A DNA stretch of 64,000 bases. Origin: Solanum dulcamara. Lineage: Eukaryota > Streptophyta > Magnoliopsida > Solanales > Solanaceae. The notes beneath the pieces were generated by a model. That model made no database searches and was not told where the DNA came from. It worked only from the letters and a program-made list of their open reading frames with translations. The stretch is from NCBI RefSeq assembly GCF_947179165.1, contig NC_077241.1, positions 28,967,746-29,031,745 on the forward strand, written 5' to 3'. Shown here in pieces: positions 12,346 to 23,349 of this stretch. How positions within the stretch are numbered: position 1 is the stretch's first letter; every line of letters begins with the position of its first letter. The translations under genes were made by a program, and so were the position numbers.

Positions 12346-13580
12346 TCCAAGGTAGATGAGAATACCCAAGACTTTTTTGATGAGTTGTACAAGATCTTGA
12401 TATTATGGGAGTGTCTTCGAAGGAGAAGGAGGAATAGAGGCCTACCAACTCAGGGGTTTCGCTCAAGTTTGGTATAACTAGAAAACCAAAAGAGTGGAAG
12501 AGGCCCCATATGTTGGGAAAATTTCAAGGTTGTCTTTCTTGATCACTTCTTCCCACTTGAGTTGAGAGAGGCGAAGGTGTAGTTTAGAAACCTCAATCAA
12601 AGAAACATGAGTGTGGGAGTATTCCCTCAAGTTCATAAAGTTGTCCAAGTATGATCCATACTTGGTAGCCGACTCTCGTGCTCGAATGAATAAGTTTATT
12701 TCGAGTGTATCGAACTTGGTGATGAAATAATGTCGAACTGATATACTCATCAAGGAGATGGATATTTCTAGGCTCATGACTTATGCCAAGCAAATTGAAG
12801 GGGAGAAGCTTAAGGAGGGGAAGGTAAGGGAGTCCTAGAGGGCTCGGTATGAAGGTGGGTTTTCTCATTCAAAATCTGATAGCGGTAATGGCCATTTCCA
12901 ACAAGGCCAAAAGTTTTAAGGCCAAGGTACTTCACAAGCTCTAGGTCAAAGATTTGATAAGGATAGGGCCTCTAACCCTAAGGCACAAGGTAGTGTGAGT
13001 GGATCTACTCTTCTTAAGTGTACCAATTGTGGGACAAATCACAGAGGTAAATTTTTGGTTGGTACGGGTGCATGCTTTGGATGCGGTAAGATGGGGCCCA
13101 AGATCTCTGAATTCCCTAACAAGGGGAGAGAAGGGTGTCCTCAAGGTCAAATTACTCAAGGTGGACAAGCTCCACAAGGTGGTGGTCCGAGCCAAAATAG
13201 GTTATATGCCCTTAAAGTTAAGAAAGAGGTTGAGGTGTCTCTTAATGTAGTTATAGGTATGTTGAAAGTCTTTGATTTTGATATTTATGCATTGTTAGAT
13301 CCGGGTGCTACTCTATCATTTGTTACTCTTTATCTTGCTATGAGATTCATTGTTAGTCCTAAGATCTTGCTAGAGCCTTTTTCTGTCTATACTCTTGTTG
13401 GTGATTCGGTTATAGCTAAAAGAGTCTATAGAAATTTCCCAATTTTAGTTTTTCATAAAATCACCTCAGTTGATCTTGTAGAGCTTCATATGACTGATTT
13501 CGATGCTATTATGTGTATGGATTGGCTTCATGTATGTTATGCTTCTATATGTTGTAAAACTCGTGTGGTTAAGTTTTAGT
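12346..13580 (+). pseudogene. Element B gag and protease remnant
   Basis: Starts abruptly inside gag (SKVDENTQDFFDELYK read from about 12347), so the 5' LTR and the start of gag are missing. Several stops follow. From 12995 an open stretch reads TNCGTNHRGKFLVGTGACFG, then CGKMGPKISEF. This is the zinc-knuckle region, but the His and last Cys of the CCHC set are lost. It is followed by the retroviral-type aspartic protease: LLDPGATLSFVT with the catalytic Asp, then MTDFDAIMCMDWLHV. The frame ends at a stop in place of Gln after VVKF at about 13577. Confidence 0.88.
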
Positions 13581-13599
13581 TTCCAAATGAGCTAGTCCT

Positions 13600-14560
13600 A
13601 GAATGGAAAGGTAGTAATTCCATATTAAAGTGTCAATTTATCTCATGCCTTAAAGCTCAAAAAATGATTTCCAAAGGTTGTATCTACCATCTAGTTCAGG
13701 TTAGAGATATCCAACCTAGAGTAAGTTCCAGTTGTTAATGAGTTTTTAAAAGTTTTTCCAAATGATCTCCAAGGCATTCCACCTAAAAGGGAAATAGACA
13801 TTGGTATTAATATCCTCCCTAATACTCAGCCTATCTCTATTCATCCTTACCGAATGGCCCCAATAGAATTGAAAGAGATAAACGACCAGTTGAAGGATTT
13901 ACTAGATAAGGGTTTCATTCGATCGAGTATCTCTCGATAGGGTGCTCTGGTTCTCTTTGTTAGAAAGAAGGATGGTTCTCTCTGTATGTGTATTGACTAT
14001 CGACAATTGAACTAGGTCACAATTGAGAATAAGTACCCCATTCCAAGGATTGATGATTTATTCGATCAACTTCAAGGAGCGAGCCACTTTTCAAAGATTG
14101 ATCTTCGATTAGGTTACCATCAACTCTGAGTAAGGGAATGTGACATTTCAAAAATAGCTTTCAAAACTCAGCATGGTCATATTAAATTCTTGGTTATGTT
14201 TTTTGGACTAATGAATGCCCCTATAGCTTTTATGGACTTGATGAACAGGGTGTTCATACAATACTTAGTTATGTTCGTTATTGTGTTCATTAATGATATT
14301 TTAATCTACTCTCGGAGTAAGAAAAAGCATGCTGATCATTTGAGAATTGTGTTGCAAATTCTCAAGGACCGTCAATTGTATGCAAAATTTAGTAAATGTA
14401 AATTTTGGTTATTGTCAGTTGCTTTCCTAGGTCATATCGTTTCTAGTTAAGGAACTATGGTTGATCCACAGAAGAATGAGGCGGTTAAGAATTGGCCTAG
14501 ACCTTGTCTCTTTCTGGTATTTAGAGTTTATTAGGCTTAGCGGATTATTATAGATGGTTT
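13600..14560 (+). pseudogene. Element B reverse transcriptase remnant
   Basis: The RT domain runs in order: [95 protein letters not shown]. In-frame stops replace Trp in the SPWGA position (13938), Lys after YRQLN (14014) and Gly after HIVSS (14448). The catalytic pair, normally DD in FIDDILIYS, reads FINDILIYS, so the first metal-binding Asp is Asn (codon near 14295). Stops and this change make it inactive. Confidence 0.9.
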
Positions 14561-14639
14561 GTGGAAGGTTTGTCTTCCATTACATCACCCTTGACTACTT
14601 TTACTCAAAAGAAGGTTAAATTCCAATGGTCCTTATGAG

Positions 14640-15080
14640 AAAAGCTTTCAAGAGTTAAAGGATAGGCTTAATCCCGCTCGGATGTTGACTTTACTGGAAG
14701 GTTCCGATGGATTCATTGTGTATTGTGATGCTTCAAGAGTTGATCTATGTTGTGTTCTAATGTAGAATGGTAAAGTAATAGCCTATGCTTTAAGGCAATT
14801 TAAGGTGTATGAAAAGAACTACCCCACCCATGACTTGGACTTAGCGTCAGTAGTATTTGCTTAGAAATTATGAAGAAACTACTTGTATAGTGTCCATGTA
14901 GATGTTTTCACCGATCACAAGAGTTTGCAATATGTTTTCACCCAAAAGGAATTGAATCTTCGGCAAAGGAGATTGCTTGAATTGTTAAAGAATTATGACA
15001 TGAATGTGCTATACCATCCAGGTAAGATGTGGTTGCCGAAGCTCTTAGTAAATTGTCCATGAATAGTGTTGCCCATATTG
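14640..15080 (+). pseudogene. Element B RNase H remnant
   Basis: Recognisable gypsy-type RNase [68 protein letters not shown]. Stops interrupt it at about 14764 and 14862. It follows RT in the normal pol order with a frameshift near 14515. Confidence 0.87.
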
Positions 15081-15289
15081 AGGATGAAAAGAAAGAGTTA
15101 GTACGGGATGTGCATAGATTAGACCCTTTGGGAGTTTGATTGGTAGATTCCAAGGATGGTAGTGTTATTTTGCAAAATTGTTTTAAATCATCTCTTGTGG
15201 TGAATGCTAAGGAAAAATAAGATAGTGATACTTCTTTGGTTGGATTAAAGAAAGCAGTTGCCAAAAAAGCCATTAAGGCTTTCTACCAA

Positions 15290-16390
15290 GAGGGAGATGG
15301 TGTTTTGAGATATCAAGGCCGATTATGTGTTCCCAAAGTATATGCCTTGAGAGATATGATATTGTCCGAGGCTCATAGTTTATGATATTCTATTCAACTA
15401 GGTTCCACAAAGATGTATCGAGATTTGAGGGAAGTGTATTAGTGGAATGGCATGAAAAGGAATATTTTGTAGTTTGTGGCTAAGTGTCCAAATTGTCAAT
15501 GGAGTGAAAGTTGAGCATCAAAAACCATGAGGCTTGGCTCAAGACATCGAGATTCCTACGTGAAAGTGGGAAGCCTTGAATATGGACTTCATTACTGATT
15601 TGCCTCGCACTCATAAGCAACTGACTCTATTTAGGTGATTGTTGACCGAATGACTAAGTCGGCTCATTTTCTTTCTATTAAGACTTTATATTCAGCCGAG
15701 GACTATGCTATATTATATATCTGAGAGGTAGTTAAGCTTTAAGATATTCCATTCTCTATCATTTCGGATCAAGGTACTCAGTTCACATCTCAGTTTTGGA
15801 GATCTTTCCAAAGGGGTCTTGGTACCTGAGTGAAGCTTAGTATAGGTTTTCACCCTCAAAGAGATGGATAGGCCAAGTGTACCATTTAGTCTCTAGAGAA
15901 CATGTTGAGAGCATGCATCTTTTATTTTAAAGAAAATTGGGATGATTATTTCCCATTGATCGAGTTTTCCTATAATAGCAGTTATCACTCCAACATGGAG
16001 ATGGCTCTTTTGAGGCTTTGTATAGTTGGAGGTATAGATCCCCTATCGAATGGTTTTAAGGTTGGGAAAGTTGCTTTGATAGGACCAAAGTTGATATTTG
16101 GGGCTATGGAGAAGGTTAGACTCATTAGAGAAAGATTAAAGATGGCTCAAACCCGATAAAAGTCCTATTCGGATGTGAGGAGAAGAGAACTTGAATTTGA
16201 GGTTTATGATTAAGTTTATTTGAAAATTTCACCCATGAAGGGTGTAATGCGCTTTGGTAAGAAATGGAAGCTAATTCCTTGCTATGTTGGCCCGTATCAG
16301 ATTTTGAGGCGGATTGGTAAGGTGGTTTATGAGTTATACTTGCTTTCAAATTTAGCATTGGTGCATCCGGTGTTTAATGTGCCTTAGTTG
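15290..16390 (+). pseudogene. Element B integrase remnant
   Basis: The zinc-binding N-terminal region (VPKVYALRDMILSEAHS, then FVAKCPNCQ at about 15477-15503) is followed by the DDE core. The core contains VDRMTKSAHFL, SDQGTQFTSQFW with the second Asp, GFHPQRDG, and SLENMLRA with the Glu. It continues with EFSYNSSYHSNMEMA, RRELEFEVYD and the C-terminal GPYQILRRIGKVVYELYL, then VHPVFNV. At least ten stops and several frameshifts break it. Confidence 0.9.
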
Positions 16391-16633
16391 AGGAAGTTTG
16401 TTGGTGATACTAGCTCTATTATGCCATTGGATATCATTTAGGTGAAAGAGAGTCTTTCATATGAGGAGGTTCCGATTAACATCTTAGACCGGCAAGTTAG
16501 AAAGTTAAGAAATAAGGAAATAACTTCAGTTAAAGTGTTATGTAGGGACCAAGAGATAGAGGGTGCTACATGGGAGGCTGAAGCCGATATGATATCCAGA
16601 TATCCTCATCTATTTCCCTTTGTGTATAGTTGA
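16391..16633 (+). pseudogene. Element B integrase tail with chromodomain
   Basis: Reads LRKFVGDTSSIMPLDII, a stop, then KESLSYEEVPINILDRQVRK, LRNKEITSVKVL and WEAEADMISRYPHLF. This is the complete C-terminal chromodomain of Tekay/Del-like chromoviruses, ending in a natural stop at 16631-16633. It is one of the best-preserved parts of element B. Element C is inserted 28 bp downstream. Confidence 0.9.
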
Positions 16634-16655
16634 GGTATTTAGTTCCTTCATGACC

Positions 16656-16660
16656 CTTTC
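16656..16660. repeat. Left target-site duplication of element C (CTTTC)
   Basis: CTTTC here and CTTTC at 30640-30644 flank an element that begins TGTCATG and ends GTAACA. Exact 5-bp direct repeats are typical of Ty3/gypsy insertion. Removing the element joins the two parts of element B's 3' region. Confidence 0.93.
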
Positions 16661-17308
16661 TGTCATGACTCAACCCCGTAGGACGTGATAGATGCCCGAA
16701 CTGGGCACTCATGTATATCCCTACTATCTGTAAGTCAATCTATCCCCTGTTTAAGTTATAGCACATCAACAGGCAGGATAACATATAATCCGACGAGGCT
16801 TATCATAGGAACCACTGTACATACATGCATATACAACCCATATACAAGCCACAAACATGTCCACAGACCTCTAAGAATAAGAACAGTAACATAAGGCAGG
16901 ATAGGGGCCCTACCGTACTCATGAAAAAATAAATATATACATCTAAAGTTAATACCAAAATTAGGCTCCGTCATAATGAAGCACTTCTGAACTACTGAGT
17001 GGAACTCCTACACTGACAGATACCAAAAGTATGTATATGTACCTGCGGGTATGAATACAGCCCTCCAAAGAAACGAGTGTCAGTATGACATATGTACTGA
17101 GTATGTAAAGCATAGACATCATAAGGAGATTGCAGTTGGCATAGGGATGCAGGAGGCAACTATAACATTTAACCATTTACCGTACTCGCATCGTATAAAA
17201 AAAAGTCATACATATTACCATCACGTACTGTGCCCGTCCCGTTAGTGGACTCGATGTACCATCTACATCATTCTGTTATCATAAGCACATACATATTATT
17301 AGCATTGT

Positions 17309-17513
17309 GGAATGTACAGCCCGATCCATACATATAGTAAGTACATACCGAGAAATGTACGGCCCGATCTGCACATCATATAATAATGCGAGGAACGTTC
17401 GGTCTGATCCACATATCATATATTAATGCCAAGGAACGTTCGGCCCGATCCACGTATCATATAGTAATGCCGAGGAATGTTCGACCTGATCCACATATCA
17501 TATACCATACCGA
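17309..17513. repeat. ~41-bp minisatellite in LTR C (GAACGTTCGGCC type)
   Basis: Five units of about 41 bp. Each unit begins GAACGTTCGGCCCGATCC or a variant and contains CATATCATATAGTAATGCC. The unit start holds the palindrome GAACGTTC. The same array is at about 27813-28010 in the partner LTR, and a shorter one is at about 62850-62960 in LTR F (opposite orientation). Confidence 0.85.
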
Positions 17514-17690
17514 GCCTTTATGGGACTCGGTGTCATCATATCATCATATACCATACCCAGCTCTTTATGGGAATCGTAGTCATCATATCATCATATACTG
17601 TACCCGGCCCTTTATGGGACTTGATGTCATAATTATCATATACCTTACTAGGCCCTTTATAGGACTCGGTGAAAGATGTATTACAGTATA
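17505..17690. repeat. ~48-bp minisatellite in LTR C (GGCCCTTTATGGGACTCGG type)
   Basis: Four units of about 48 bp, each with CCCGGCCCTTTATGGGACTC followed by GTCATCATATCATCATATAC. The core GGCCCTTTATGGGAC is partly self-complementary. Related arrays lie at 28010-28170 and 62640-62830, and scattered single units lie in LTR E (42175-42900). Confidence 0.85.
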
Positions 17691-17978
17691 CACGAATCAA
17701 GTAGTGAGTAACCATATACAATCTAAATCATTATTAGAGACTCAACAATGTAAGAAGATTAAGCTATCGTCTGAGGACCAAAATAGAAGTGTAGCCATCT
17801 CGAGTGCCTTCTAAATGCCATTGAGGCCTATATCACTTAGGATCTCGGGAAACCTAGACATGTACTAAAGTAATACTAACAGTTCATAGAATCAGGGATA
17901 CCCGTCGTCACATAGTCCTTAGGACTAGGTGCTTATGCATCCAGTACTTCTCAACCTATGGAGTTCAAGGAAAGTAGT

Positions 17979-17983
17979 TCAAC
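17979..17983. repeat. Left TSD (TCAAC) of the nested solo LTR
   Basis: TCAAC at 17979-17983 is repeated at 21037-21041. The uninterrupted partner LTR reads AGTTCAACTTACTAC at about 28483-28497, which is exactly the empty site. Confidence 0.96.
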
Positions 17984-20900
17984 TGTCACACCCCGATCTC
18001 AACAGGGTGTTATGGGCACCCGACCCCATGCTTGGAGCCGAGCGAACCCGCTGCTTCATAGAACATACTTAATCTCTTAGACTTTTACATCAACAAGAAA
18101 TGAAAAACATAACCAAGCTTCGTGAATTATTTTTTTCCAAAATCTATCATCCCATAAAACTCATAACATACAACATAATAACATATCGGCTGGTGACGCC
18201 GCTTACAAATATGACACTCTATACCCACAACTCTGTCTGCAAAGTCTCTAACTTCGAACGAAACATCATAGCGCATAAACTCTGACTCGGCAGCACTCCA
18301 GAACAAGTGGAGTTGCCAGCCCCGCTGGAACATCTTCTATAGTAGCTTCTACTTGTCTGGGTGTACCTGCGTGGCACGAAACGCAGCCCCCAAAGAAAAG
18401 GGGGTCAGTACGAGTAATGTACTGAGTATGTAAGGCATGAAAATCAGCATAACAAAGAACATAAGGTATGAACAACCATATCATAGAATCATAGAACATA
18501 TAGTGAGATAAGAGAGTAACCTGTACATATGAGTGCCCTTTTAGGCCGGATGCCATGCATGCTTGTCTTATCATATAAAACATATCTTTTTCATATGCAT
18601 AGAAAATAGAAGTCATATCACCGAACAATGTGTCTATAGCGCCACATATACACCTCTCCATATCCCCCATATACATATACATATACATATACATATAGAC
18701 AGCATGCACGAGAGCCCAACGAAAGTCGTGTATTTATCGGAGTGACGGAAAGTCGGCAACCTCCGATTGTATTATAGACTAACCATGGTCGCTTTGTCTC
18801 ACCTTGAAGGAACAATTATTATAGGATGAGACTATTAACGAAAGATAATATTAAGAGAACGTAGAATAAGGTCACAATCTTATAAGGCGTCAAATCGTAT
18901 ACATATGCACATATGACCAATTTTCAAGACTCGTAGAATAGTCGGAATGAGCTATGATTCACAAATCAAGATAAGAGTCATGTCAAGTACCTTTCGAAAA
19001 TTACCATGGATTATATCAACATAAAACTTTTGGAATCATATACACGTATTTAAGCACGAGAAAAATATCTTTTGGAAACTCAAGAAAATTGACCATCCTA
19101 GTGGCTCTACGAATAGGACTTCCTTGAAATTGTACAAAATGACATATACTTGTTTCATAAAAATCATGCCAAAAGAAAGTGTAGCTCTATATACTTATGT
19201 CAAAACATGCCAAGATAAAGAAGAGTAAACATTACATATATGAAGCCGTTCTTATCATAGCCATCATAGACATATTCTTATCCTCGACATCATCAATGTC
19301 GTTGTAAAACATATCTATCGTTACTATCATAAAAGCTTGTAATACTATAAACCTTTGTCTTGGAAAGCTATAGACATTTTGGAAAACATTGACGGGTTAT
19401 AGAAAAAGTAGTCATTCCCTTGGGACCATTGACACCTAACTTTTGGAAACAAAAAAAAAATATGGAAGAACTTATGAAACCATAACATCGGGATCATGCC
19501 TTGAAAAAAAAGGGTAAGCCTCACATACTTATGCTAAAGACATGCCAAAAGGAATTCTGGACTTTACATACTTATAACAAATACATGCCAAAAGAAGAGA
19601 AAGTATAAGCTTTACATACTTATGACAAAGACATGCCAAAAGAAAGAAAGGTTCGCTTTACGTACCTGTGTCGTGCCTTACTAGCTACGCTTATGTCCAA
19701 CTTGTTTTTCTACATTCAAGAGATTTGACATAGTCATTAGATTCATCACCATATACTTGTCTCAATCCTTCAAACAAATTAATTTCCAATCTGCCAAAAT
19801 TTCGGCAGCATCTCCCCTATAAATACACCATCCCCGAGATTTCAACTCGGCCACCATGTCAACAACCATATCAACAACAACAACCAGCAGTATATATACA
19901 ATCAAATCACCTCAACTTTACACAACACAAGCTCGAAACAACTAGCATAAACTACGATACCAAAATAGAGTTTTTAACCTTTATTTCATAAAATCTTTAA
20001 CCATACCAAACGGGGGTTCGTGTGGCTGCAACCAGCAGAAACCACACCCCTTTTAAAATACTTTAAAGCCCAGCAACATACAATCCAACCAGCTGCACCC
20101 GCAGCGCCTCAACGACCATACACTACGCGACTTCGATTTAGCTACTACGACTTTAATTTAGTAGTTTCCAACATCATACCTCCTTATACATTTTTTTCTG
20201 ATTCCAGACATATTTAGGATACTTAATACACCTCATAACAACATCATAAACTCCAATTTGAAAGGAGAGACCTTACCTTTACCGAAACTCTCCAAAACTT
20301 GCCTCGGAAGCTCTCCTAGCGCGGCTAAAACTTTGGGGCTGTTTAGTAACATTTTTGGGATGCTACAAACCATATATTTACGTTACCAATACCTTCATAA
20401 CATCTTGGTACACATTAGATAATTAATTCACGAAGCAAAATCGGACACTTACCTTTTTTTTTTTCCTTTGGCCGAACCCATTCTTCCTCTAGCTTCAAGT
20501 TTCTCTTCTCTTCTTCCTCTTGAATTTTCTAGAACTCTCTTGGGATAAGAATGGCTCTAATGAGTCATAAGACACACATATATATATATATATTTAAATA
20601 TCTTCCATCACTTATCCCTTATTTGAAAATAAGTCCCTCAATTATGAATATAGACAAATGACCCCTTTTCCATTTTTTTTCTAGAACCTTCTTTAGCAAA
20701 TAAAGATGGCTTAATTGCCTTGCCATGTACACTTTGGTTCATATATACTCATCACATGGTCATAAAAGAGTAGGGCCCACATACACCTCTTACATGAATT
20801 TTCTTGAACACTTTGTGAAATTTCCGTTTTACCCCTAGCCTTCCACAATATTACCATAGGCCACTTTGCAAATTTTCTTTTTGCCCTTAGCCTTTCCCAA

Positions 20901-21036
20901 TATTTCCACACTACTAATGTTCATAAATAATATTCATAACCAACTTGTATATAAAAAAAATTGGAAGATGGTCATTTCCTTCACTTTACAACGGTTACTT
21001 TAAAATATCCAACCGTATAAAATACGGGATATAACA
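17984..21036 (-). mobile_element. Solo LTR (3053 bp) nested in LTR C
   Basis: Begins TGTCACACCCC and ends GATATAACA on the plus strand, so it lies in minus orientation (TGTTATATCC...GTGACA). It has perfect TCAAC duplications. The partner LTR of element C preserves the empty site, so both borders are certain to the base. No internal region, primer site or polypurine tract is present, so it arose by recombination between two LTRs of one insertion. It contains an (ATACAT) run at 18669-18697 and an AT run near 20575-20595. Small open frames inside it are chance. Confidence 0.95.
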
Positions 21037-22532
21037 TCAACTTACTACAAGAGTTTGACATTCAAAAGTGAATAAGAGATACGGATTATATTTAGGAATT
21101 AAAAGTGGAGTTACCCCGAAGCTCGTTTCACATTTTACTTACAATTAAGATATGCCAAAAGAAGAGAAAGAATAAGTTTTACCTAGTTTCTACTTTTCCT
21201 CAAGGAGTCATCATTTACATATATCGTACCCGGCCCGTCATGGGCTTGATATCATAACCTTATTATTGCATTACCTTACCATCATATAACCACACTTATG
21301 TCAAAGATATATCAAGAGGAAAGAAGGGTAGCTCTGCGTACTTATGCCAAAACATGCCAAGAGAACGGACATAACTTCACATACTTACTACTCTCCATCA
21401 TATAGAAGCCTTGAGAGGCAATAACTCAACTAGTATAGGAATTCTACCATCGAGAAGTGAATAAGACTTATGAGTCATACTTGGGGTTCTATGAATGGAA
21501 TTATCCTCATATTTCGTATATCAATCACTTAAGGCTAAGACATGCCAAAAGAAAAGAAAGGGTAAGCTTCACATACCTCTTACGGATTACTCTTACATGT
21601 TCGCCTCGTCGTCTCTTGAACCTATTTAACATGAAAGTAATACTAAGGTTAATAACCTTTCACTTTCCAATTTCCAACTCTACACCCAAGTACTCATAGG
21701 AGTTATTTCCTTATCCATTACCCTCGACTAGTTTGTTACTAGTTCCAAATCTATCGAAAATCGAGCAGCATCTCCCCTATAACTTCAACATTCCTGAGAT
21801 TTCAACTCGGCAAAAATATCAACAACCATACCACCAACAACAACCAGCAGCATATTTACAAGTAAATCACTTCAACCTTACACAATAAAAGCTCCAAACT
21901 ACGATACGAAAATAGAGTTTTTTAATCTTTATTTCGCAAAATCTTTAACCATATCAAACGGAGAGTCGTATGGATACAACCAGAAGAACCCACACCCTTT
22001 TTAAAACACTTTAAATCCCTACAACATGCAACCCAACCAGATGCACACCCAGCACCACAACGACAACCCACTACTCGACTTCGATTTAGCTATAACCACT
22101 TCAATTTAGTTTATTTCTAACGTCAAGCATCCTTATACAATTTTTCCACTTCCAACTTTATTTAAGACATGTAATATACCTCATAGAAACATCATAAACT
22201 CAAATTTGAAAGGGAAGCCCTTACCTTTCCCAAAACTCGTCAAACTCGTCAAAACTTGCCTCAGAAGTAACTTTAGCGCGCCTAAAATTTTGTGGCTGTT
22301 TGCTAACGTTTTGGGCTGCTACAAAGCATAAATTTTAGTTACTAAAACCTTCATAACATCATGGTGCACCCTAGATAATTAATTCACCAAGCAAAATCGA
22401 AGAACTCACCTTTTGTTTCCCTAAAACTGTAGCTCTCTCTCTCTAGCTTCAAGTTTTCTCTTCTCTTCTTTTCTTGAATCTATTTTTGATAAAGATGAAG
22501 CTTAAAGGATAAGGATGAATTAAATTTATCAA

Positions 22533-22640
22533 ACATATATATATATATATATATATATATAAGACACCTTAAGGAGTGACACGTGTCAACCCCTAAGTGG
22601 TAACACATGTCAAGCCCTAAGTGGTGACACGTGTCAAGCT
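22533..22640 (-). promoter_or_regulatory. LTR C promoter zone: 24-bp G-box repeats next to an AT/TATA run
   Basis: The palindrome TGACACGTGTCA occurs at 22577-22588 and 22625-22636, with a variant (TAACACATGTCA) at 22601-22612, so the spacing is exactly 24 bp. In the element's (minus) sense these sit just upstream of a long (AT)n tract at about 22533-22561 that includes TATATA. CACGTG is the plant G-box/ABRE core bound by bZIP and bHLH factors, so this is the likely U3 enhancer and core promoter. The partner LTR has the same layout at about 30000-30060 with a shorter AT run. Confidence 0.7.
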
Positions 22641-23219
22641 CTCATTGGGCCAACACATCCATTCCTCCAATCATGGGCTGCCACATGGCATGTTGGGGCC
22701 CACACCCTTTAGTCCAACTACTACCACATGGCACTCCCAGCTGCTGCCATGTGGCACTCTCCCTACTGCCACGTGACACTTTCTTTTTCCCCTCGTGGGG
22801 TTCATAATCTCATCCTCTTTTATGAACCTATGTAATCCTTGATACATAAGCTTGGTATGTACTCCAGTAGCTTAAGTATGTAAGATTTCCAAGTTGGAAG
22901 CTTATGTAAATAAGTCGAGTCCTATGACTCATTGTTTGGTCTCCAACTTCTTTCAGATTCTTCTAACTCTATTTCCAATCTTCTCTACTATGGGGTATCG
23001 CATTCTCCTTTGGTTAGAGTTGTTTGATAGCGTTATAGATTATTTGGCTCACATAGTACTCTTAAGAAGCTTAATAGTTCTTAAGAAATCTTAAGAAGCT
23101 TTAAGAAACTTTAGGAAACCTTAAGAAACTTAAGAGGCTTACGATCTTTCCAAGAAAATTAAGAGGCTTTCAAGAGACTTAAGAACGCGTTCCAAGGTAA
23201 AAAAGTACGGGTTGTAACA

Positions 23220-23233
23220 TCCTTCCCCCCTTT
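23220..23233 (-). other. Polypurine tract of element C
   Basis: The plus strand reads TCCTTCCCCCCTTT, so in the element's sense it is AAAGGGGGGAAGGA, directly followed by the LTR start TGTTACAACC. It matches the tract of element E. Confidence 0.9.
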
Positions 23234-23349
23234 AGAACATTCGTCCTTGAATGTGAACCAAAACCTTCCTCAATATCTTATACAGACTATATAGAGAGTT
23301 TCTTTGTTCCATTGCAATAACTTATACTTTCATCGAGCTAAGTACCAAA

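Larger units (their letters stand above)
16661..23219 (-). repeat. 3' LTR of element C, split by a nested solo LTR
   Basis: Begins TGTCATGACTC and ends GTTGTAACA on the plus strand. Without the insert (17984-21036 plus one TSD copy) it is about 3500 bp, matching the 3472-bp partner. Similarity to the partner is patchy: about one difference in ten over the first kilobase, but almost none over about 17700-17983 and 21042-21150. This is the pattern left by gene conversion between LTRs. Confidence 0.93.

Noticed and set aside
17309..17690. CRISPR-like array
   Set aside because: Direct tandem repeats without unique spacers, in a eukaryotic LTR; ordinary minisatellites.
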